From positions 1 through 17,281 of the forward strand of contig JAFSWV010000202.1 in NCBI GenBank assembly GCA_017444325.1: a DNA stretch of 17,281 nt, read 5' to 3'. Below are positions 14,245 through 17,281 of this stretch, in pieces; positions within the stretch are counted from its first letter, which is position 1, and the number at the start of each line of letters is the position of its first letter. The translations under genes and the position numbers were made by a program. A model generated the notes under the pieces. The model was not told where the DNA came from and did not search any database. It saw only the letters and a program-made list of their open reading frames with translations. Source of the DNA: a bacterium. Lineage in GTDB: Bacteria; Auribacterota; UBA3054.

Positions 14245-14955
14245 TTATTTTATTATGTCAAGCATCTCCCTGACCGCCTGGGCAAGGCCAGTAAAAACGG
14301 CGCGGGATATGATGGAATGACCGATGTTTAGTTCTTCCAGGTAGGGGACGTGGTGCATAAGACGGGCGTTGAAGTAGTCGAGGCCGTGTCCGGCGTTGAC
14401 TCTCAGGCCCAGCGAATGCGCTTTCTCGGCGGCCACGATCAGCCGATCGAGCTCGAAACTCTGTTCGCTTTCCCCTTTAGCGTTGGCAAAAGAGCCGGTG
14501 TGCAGTTCGATAAACTGCGCCCCGGATTTTGCCGCCGCTATGATCTGCTCTTCTTCCGGCGCGATAAAGAGGCTCACGACCGTGCCGACGCTCTGCATCT
14601 TGACGACGCAGCTGCGTACCTGCGCAAGCTGTCCCGCCACGTCCAGACCGCCTTCCGTTGTCAGCTCCTGCCGTCTTTCGGGGACCAGGCAGCAGCAATG
14701 CGGTCTAATTTGCAGCGCAACCTCCAAAACGTCAGGCGCCACAGCCATCTCCAGGTTCAGCCTAGTCTGAACCGTCTCTCTTAGGAGCCGGACGTCGCGG
14801 TCCTGGATGTGGCGGCGATCTTCACGCAAATGCACGGTGATCCCGGAAGCCCCCGCCTGCTCGGCTATCGCCGCGGCATAGACGGGTTCGGGAGCAGCTC
14901 CCCCGCGCGCCTGGCGCAGGGTGGCAACGTGATCGATGTTAACGCCCAGTTTCAA
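14245..14955 (-). CDS. pdxJ: Pyridoxine 5'-phosphate synthase
   Basis: A 236-residue TIM-barrel enzyme that joins 1-deoxyxylulose 5-phosphate and aminoacetone 3-phosphate to make pyridoxine 5'-phosphate in the DXP-dependent vitamin B6 pathway. Motifs: LGVNIDHVATLRQARGG at 3-19, ITVHLREDRRHIQD at 39-52 (His42), NLEM at 67-70, VPERRQELTTEGGLDV at 91-106 and NAGHGLDYFN near residue 190. The start codon is TTG at 14953-14955: an in-frame TGA stands only two codons upstream, so no ATG or GTG start is possible before the conserved N-terminus. No good ribosome-binding site is seen, which with the TTG start implies low or coupled translation from the small gene that ends 23 nt upstream. Confidence 0.96.
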   Translation of the reverse strand: MKLGVNIDHVATLRQARGGAAPEPVYAAAIAEQAGASGITVHLREDRRHIQDRDVRLLRETVQTRLNLEMAVAPDVLEVALQIRPHCCCLVPERRQELTTEGGLDVAGQLAQVRSCVVKMQSVGTVVSLFIAPEEEQIIAAAKSGAQFIELHTGSFANAKGESEQSFELDRLIVAAEKAHSLGLRVNAGHGLDYFNARLMHHVPYLEELNIGHSIISRAVFTGLAQAVREMLDIIK

Positions 14956-14978
14956 AGCAGATCAAATTTTTTATGTTC

Positions 14979-15266
14979 TCAGTTCACCATGGGGTCGTGG
15001 GGGAGGAAGAGCAGCTTAACTTCGTTCCCTTTGCTGAGCGGGAAAACGCTGAAAGCGTAATTCGTGCTCCTGGGGAGAGATGGCTCTCTTTCGACTTCGA
15101 CGGCCTGCCTTCTTTCCAGCCACTCCATAATGAGCGTGGTCAGCCGGTCGGCCGCTTCTTTTCTATCCGTACCATTCGCCAAAAGGCCCAGTTCGGGGCA
15201 GAGGGCGGAAAAAGAGCCATCCGATTCCCTGTTGAGCCGCATGGAAAAACTCATATCACAATTCAT
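14979..15266 (-). CDS. Small HicB-like / DUF1902-like protein
   Basis: A 95-residue protein whose first 55 residues (SFSALCPELGLLANGTDR, then a helix with LTTLIMEWLE) follow the beta-beta-beta-alpha pattern of HicB antitoxins, which have a degraded RNase H-like fold with a CPEL segment. Unlike true antitoxins it lacks a C-terminal helix-turn-helix or ribbon-helix-helix; the rest is a hydrophobic beta-type tail. There is no HicA toxin gene beside it: pckG lies 27 nt upstream and pdxJ 23 nt downstream on the same strand. Solitary HicB-like proteins are widespread and mostly uncharacterised. No ribosome-binding site precedes the ATG; an internal ATG at residue 5 or 9 is possible. Confidence 0.72.
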   Translation of the reverse strand: MNCDMSFSMRLNRESDGSFSALCPELGLLANGTDRKEAADRLTTLIMEWLERRQAVEVEREPSLPRSTNYAFSVFPLSKGNEVKLLFLPHDPMVN

Positions 15267-15293
15267 AGGAAGGATATGTTACCAAATACCCGA

Positions 15294-17255
15294 TCAATTT
15301 TCAAGCTTGGCCGAAACGTCGGCGAGGATCTGGCGCAGAGCTTTAGGCACGCGGCGCGCGGTCTTTGATATTTCCTTGCTGTCCTTGGAGGGTTTGGCGT
15401 CGTATTCGTCATAGGAGGCGCCCACGGTCGCGATCTCTTTCTTCCAGCCTTCGACGTCCACCTTCAGAAGGTCCTTCAGGTATTTCGGGTCGACGCGGAA
15501 ATTGGGATTCGGGTCGTCGTTGTTGGCAAGGTCGATGTCCTTGGCGAAAGGCAGGTTTCCGATAGCGGTCTCATTGGCTTTCACTTTGCCTTCGATGCGC
15601 TGGCAGATCCACTTCAGAACGCGGGAGTTGTCACCGAAGCCCGGCCACATGAACTTGCCGTCCGCGGTCTTGCGGAACCAGTTGACGAAATAGATCCTGG
15701 GAAGCTTCGAGGCGTCGGGGGAGGTGCGCTCCATCTCGAGCCAGTGCTGGAAATAGTCGGCGACGTTGTAGCCGAAGAAGGGCAGCATGGCCATGGGGTC
15801 GCGCCTGACCTGGCCGATCTGGTCGGAAATGACCGCGGCGGTCACTTCGGAGCCCGCGGCGGAACCAAGGAAGACGCCGTGCGTCCAGCTCTTGGCTTCG
15901 TTGACCAGAGGAATGGTGGAGGGACGGCGGCCGCCGAAAAGTATGGCGTCGATGGGGACTCCGGTGGGTTTGCCCTTGTACAGCCCGTTGAAGCCGGCTT
16001 TGTCCAAAACAGGGCAGTTCTCGGCGGGGGCGGTGAAGCGGCTGTTCTTGTGGGCCGCCACGTATCCCATCTCTTTAACTTCCTTTTTGGTCATGCCGGG
16101 CCTGGGCCCCATGCGGTAGGGATCGTCCGCGCAGACATAGCAAGGATTGCCTTTCCAGTCAACGCCTTCTCTGGGCGCCTTGACGCCCATGTCTTCCCAC
16201 CAGATGTCGCCGTCCGGCGTCAAAACCACGTTGGTGAAGATGGTGCCCTTCTTGCAGGACTTCAGGGCGTTGGGATTGGAGTCGTTGGAGGTGCCGGGAG
16301 CGACGCCGAAGAATCCGTTCTCAGGGTTGATGGCGTAAAGGCGGCCGTCAGATCCGGGCTTGAGCCAGGCGATGTCGTCGCCGATGGTCTGAAGCTTCCA
16401 GCCGGGCAATTTCGGCAGCATCATGGCAAGGTTCGTTTTGCCGCAGGCCGAGGGGAAAGCAGCCGTCACGTGATACTGCTTCTTTTCCGGAGAAGTCAGC
16501 GTCAGAATAAGCATGTGCTCGGCCATCCAGCCCTGGTCTTTAGCCAGCTTACTTGCGATGCGCAGAGCGAAGCATTTCTTGCCTAAGAGCGCGTTGCCGC
16601 CGTAGCCGGAGCCGAAGGACCAGATCTCGCCGTCTTCCGGGAACTGCGTGATGTATTTGTCCTCGATCTTTTTGGCGCAGGGCCAGGCGACGTCCTTCTG
16701 GCCTTTCTTCAGAGGCGCGCCGACCGAATGGATGCAGGGAACAAAGGCGCCGTCCTTGCCGAGGTGCTTCAAAACGTCGGAGCCGGTCCTGGTCATGATG
16801 TTCATATTGACGACCACGTAGGGCGAGTCGGTCAGTTCAATGCCGTACTGGGTTATGGGGTTGCCGATGGGGCCCATGGCGTAAGGAATGACGTACATCG
16901 TGCGGCCTTTCATGCAGCCGGAATAAGATTTCAGCATCTTCTTCTTCATCTCGACAGGATCCATCCAGTGGTTGGTGGGGCCGGCGTCGATCTCAGATTT
17001 CGAGCAGATGAAGGTGCGGCCTTCCACTCTGACCACGTCGCTCTCATGCGACCTGGCGAGGTAGCAGTCGGGGCGCTTCTTGGGGTCAAGCTTGATGAAC
17101 TGGCCCTTTTTCACCATCATTTCGCAGATGGCGAGATGCTCTTCCCTTGTCCCCTTGATGACGACGATTCTGTCGGGAGTGCAGACTTTGTTCCATTTGT
17201 CGACCCAGGCGAAAACTTTTTCGTTGGTGAATTTCGGTGTTTTTACTGATGCCAT
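15294..17255 (-). CDS. pckG: Phosphoenolpyruvate carboxykinase (GTP)
   Basis: A 653-residue cytoplasmic enzyme interconverting oxaloacetate and PEP with GTP, the key step between the TCA intermediates and gluconeogenesis (or the reverse, CO2-fixing fermentative direction in anaerobes). The GTP-type P-loop FPSACGKTN is at 267-275 (Lys273), the metal-binding Asp pair in GDDIAWL at 292-298, INPENGFFGVAPGTS at 309-323 and the GGRRPST segment at 441-447, where the arginines bind substrate. These separate it from ATP-dependent PckA. It is about 30-40 residues longer than most GTP enzymes; the surplus is mainly a charged C-terminal tail after about residue 617. The ATG is preceded by GAGG nine bases upstream. 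Any promoter lies beyond the right edge. Confidence 0.97.
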   Translation of the reverse strand: MASVKTPKFTNEKVFAWVDKWNKVCTPDRIVVIKGTREEHLAICEMMVKKGQFIKLDPKKRPDCYLARSHESDVVRVEGRTFICSKSEIDAGPTNHWMDPVEMKKKMLKSYSGCMKGRTMYVIPYAMGPIGNPITQYGIELTDSPYVVVNMNIMTRTGSDVLKHLGKDGAFVPCIHSVGAPLKKGQKDVAWPCAKKIEDKYITQFPEDGEIWSFGSGYGGNALLGKKCFALRIASKLAKDQGWMAEHMLILTLTSPEKKQYHVTAAFPSACGKTNLAMMLPKLPGWKLQTIGDDIAWLKPGSDGRLYAINPENGFFGVAPGTSNDSNPNALKSCKKGTIFTNVVLTPDGDIWWEDMGVKAPREGVDWKGNPCYVCADDPYRMGPRPGMTKKEVKEMGYVAAHKNSRFTAPAENCPVLDKAGFNGLYKGKPTGVPIDAILFGGRRPSTIPLVNEAKSWTHGVFLGSAAGSEVTAAVISDQIGQVRRDPMAMLPFFGYNVADYFQHWLEMERTSPDASKLPRIYFVNWFRKTADGKFMWPGFGDNSRVLKWICQRIEGKVKANETAIGNLPFAKDIDLANNDDPNPNFRVDPKYLKDLLKVDVEGWKKEIATVGASYDEYDAKPSKDSKEISKTARRVPKALRQILADVSAKLEN

Positions 17256-17281
17256 GAATGTATCCTCAGAGAAAGTAAAAC

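Noticed and set aside
14979..15266. A HicAB toxin-antitoxin system
   Set aside because: No HicA-sized frame with the conserved His lies beside it; both neighbours are metabolic genes.
15744..16586. A 280-codon open frame on the plus strand inside pckG
   Set aside because: Antisense to conserved PEPCK motifs; low-complexity Gly/Val/Ala/Asp composition and no ribosome-binding site.

Overview
The window looks like ordinary chromosome from an anaerobic, diderm (Gram-negative-type) bacterium. A two-iron desulfoferrodoxin (superoxide reductase) points to an anaerobe. Three lipoproteins with clear lipoboxes and a Wzc-type polysaccharide kinase point to an outer envelope with surface polysaccharide. 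A GTP-dependent PEP carboxykinase, a short (198-residue) EF-Ts and a small HEAT-repeat lipoprotein ending in a DWKKWW motif are compatible with a lineage such as the PVC group (Lentisphaerota or Kiritimatiellota) or Elusimicrobiota. That placement is a guess; no rRNA is present to settle it. I saw no tRNA, rRNA, CRISPR array, insertion sequence or phage gene. Coding density is very high, and the only gap over 100 bp is the divergent promoter region at 8636-8780.

Left block (1-8635, all minus strand, so transcribed right to left). An extended -10 promoter drives argF (ornithine carbamoyltransferase). It is followed after 5 nt by cpsB (PHP-type tyrosine-protein phosphatase), then a Wzc/CapB-type polysaccharide co-polymerase and BY-kinase, a 7-TM protein with a TPR-like and beta-sandwich tail, a polytopic membrane protein resembling GT-C glycosyltransferases, and a large TPR-like lipoprotein that runs off the left edge. 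The last four genes are joined by 9-nt spacing or by ATG/stop overlaps of 13 and 8 nt, so they are probably translated as a coupled unit. Phosphatase, kinase and chain-length regulator together indicate assembly and export of a surface polysaccharide. The three downstream membrane or lipoprotein genes are the least familiar part of the window.

Middle: a HEAT-repeat lipoprotein (8781-9398) is the only plus-strand gene. It meets rlmN tail to tail, with the two stop codons interlocked in the four bases TTAG.

Right block (9395-17255, all minus strand). In transcription order: pckG, a HicB-like small protein, pdxJ (TTG start), rpsB, tsf, an intrinsic terminator, pyrH, dfx, a 4-TM protein, a LolA/LolB-like lipoprotein and rlmN. 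The rpsB-tsf-pyrH order is the classical one, but frr, which often follows pyrH, is replaced here by superoxide reductase. The block is largely housekeeping: gluconeogenesis, vitamin B6, translation, UMP phosphorylation, oxygen defence and 23S rRNA methylation.

The best candidates for something undescribed are the coupled kinase / 7-TM-TPR-beta-sandwich / GT-C-like / TPR-lipoprotein set, and the slippage-prone 12-bp repeat that encodes part of the kinase's tyrosine cluster.
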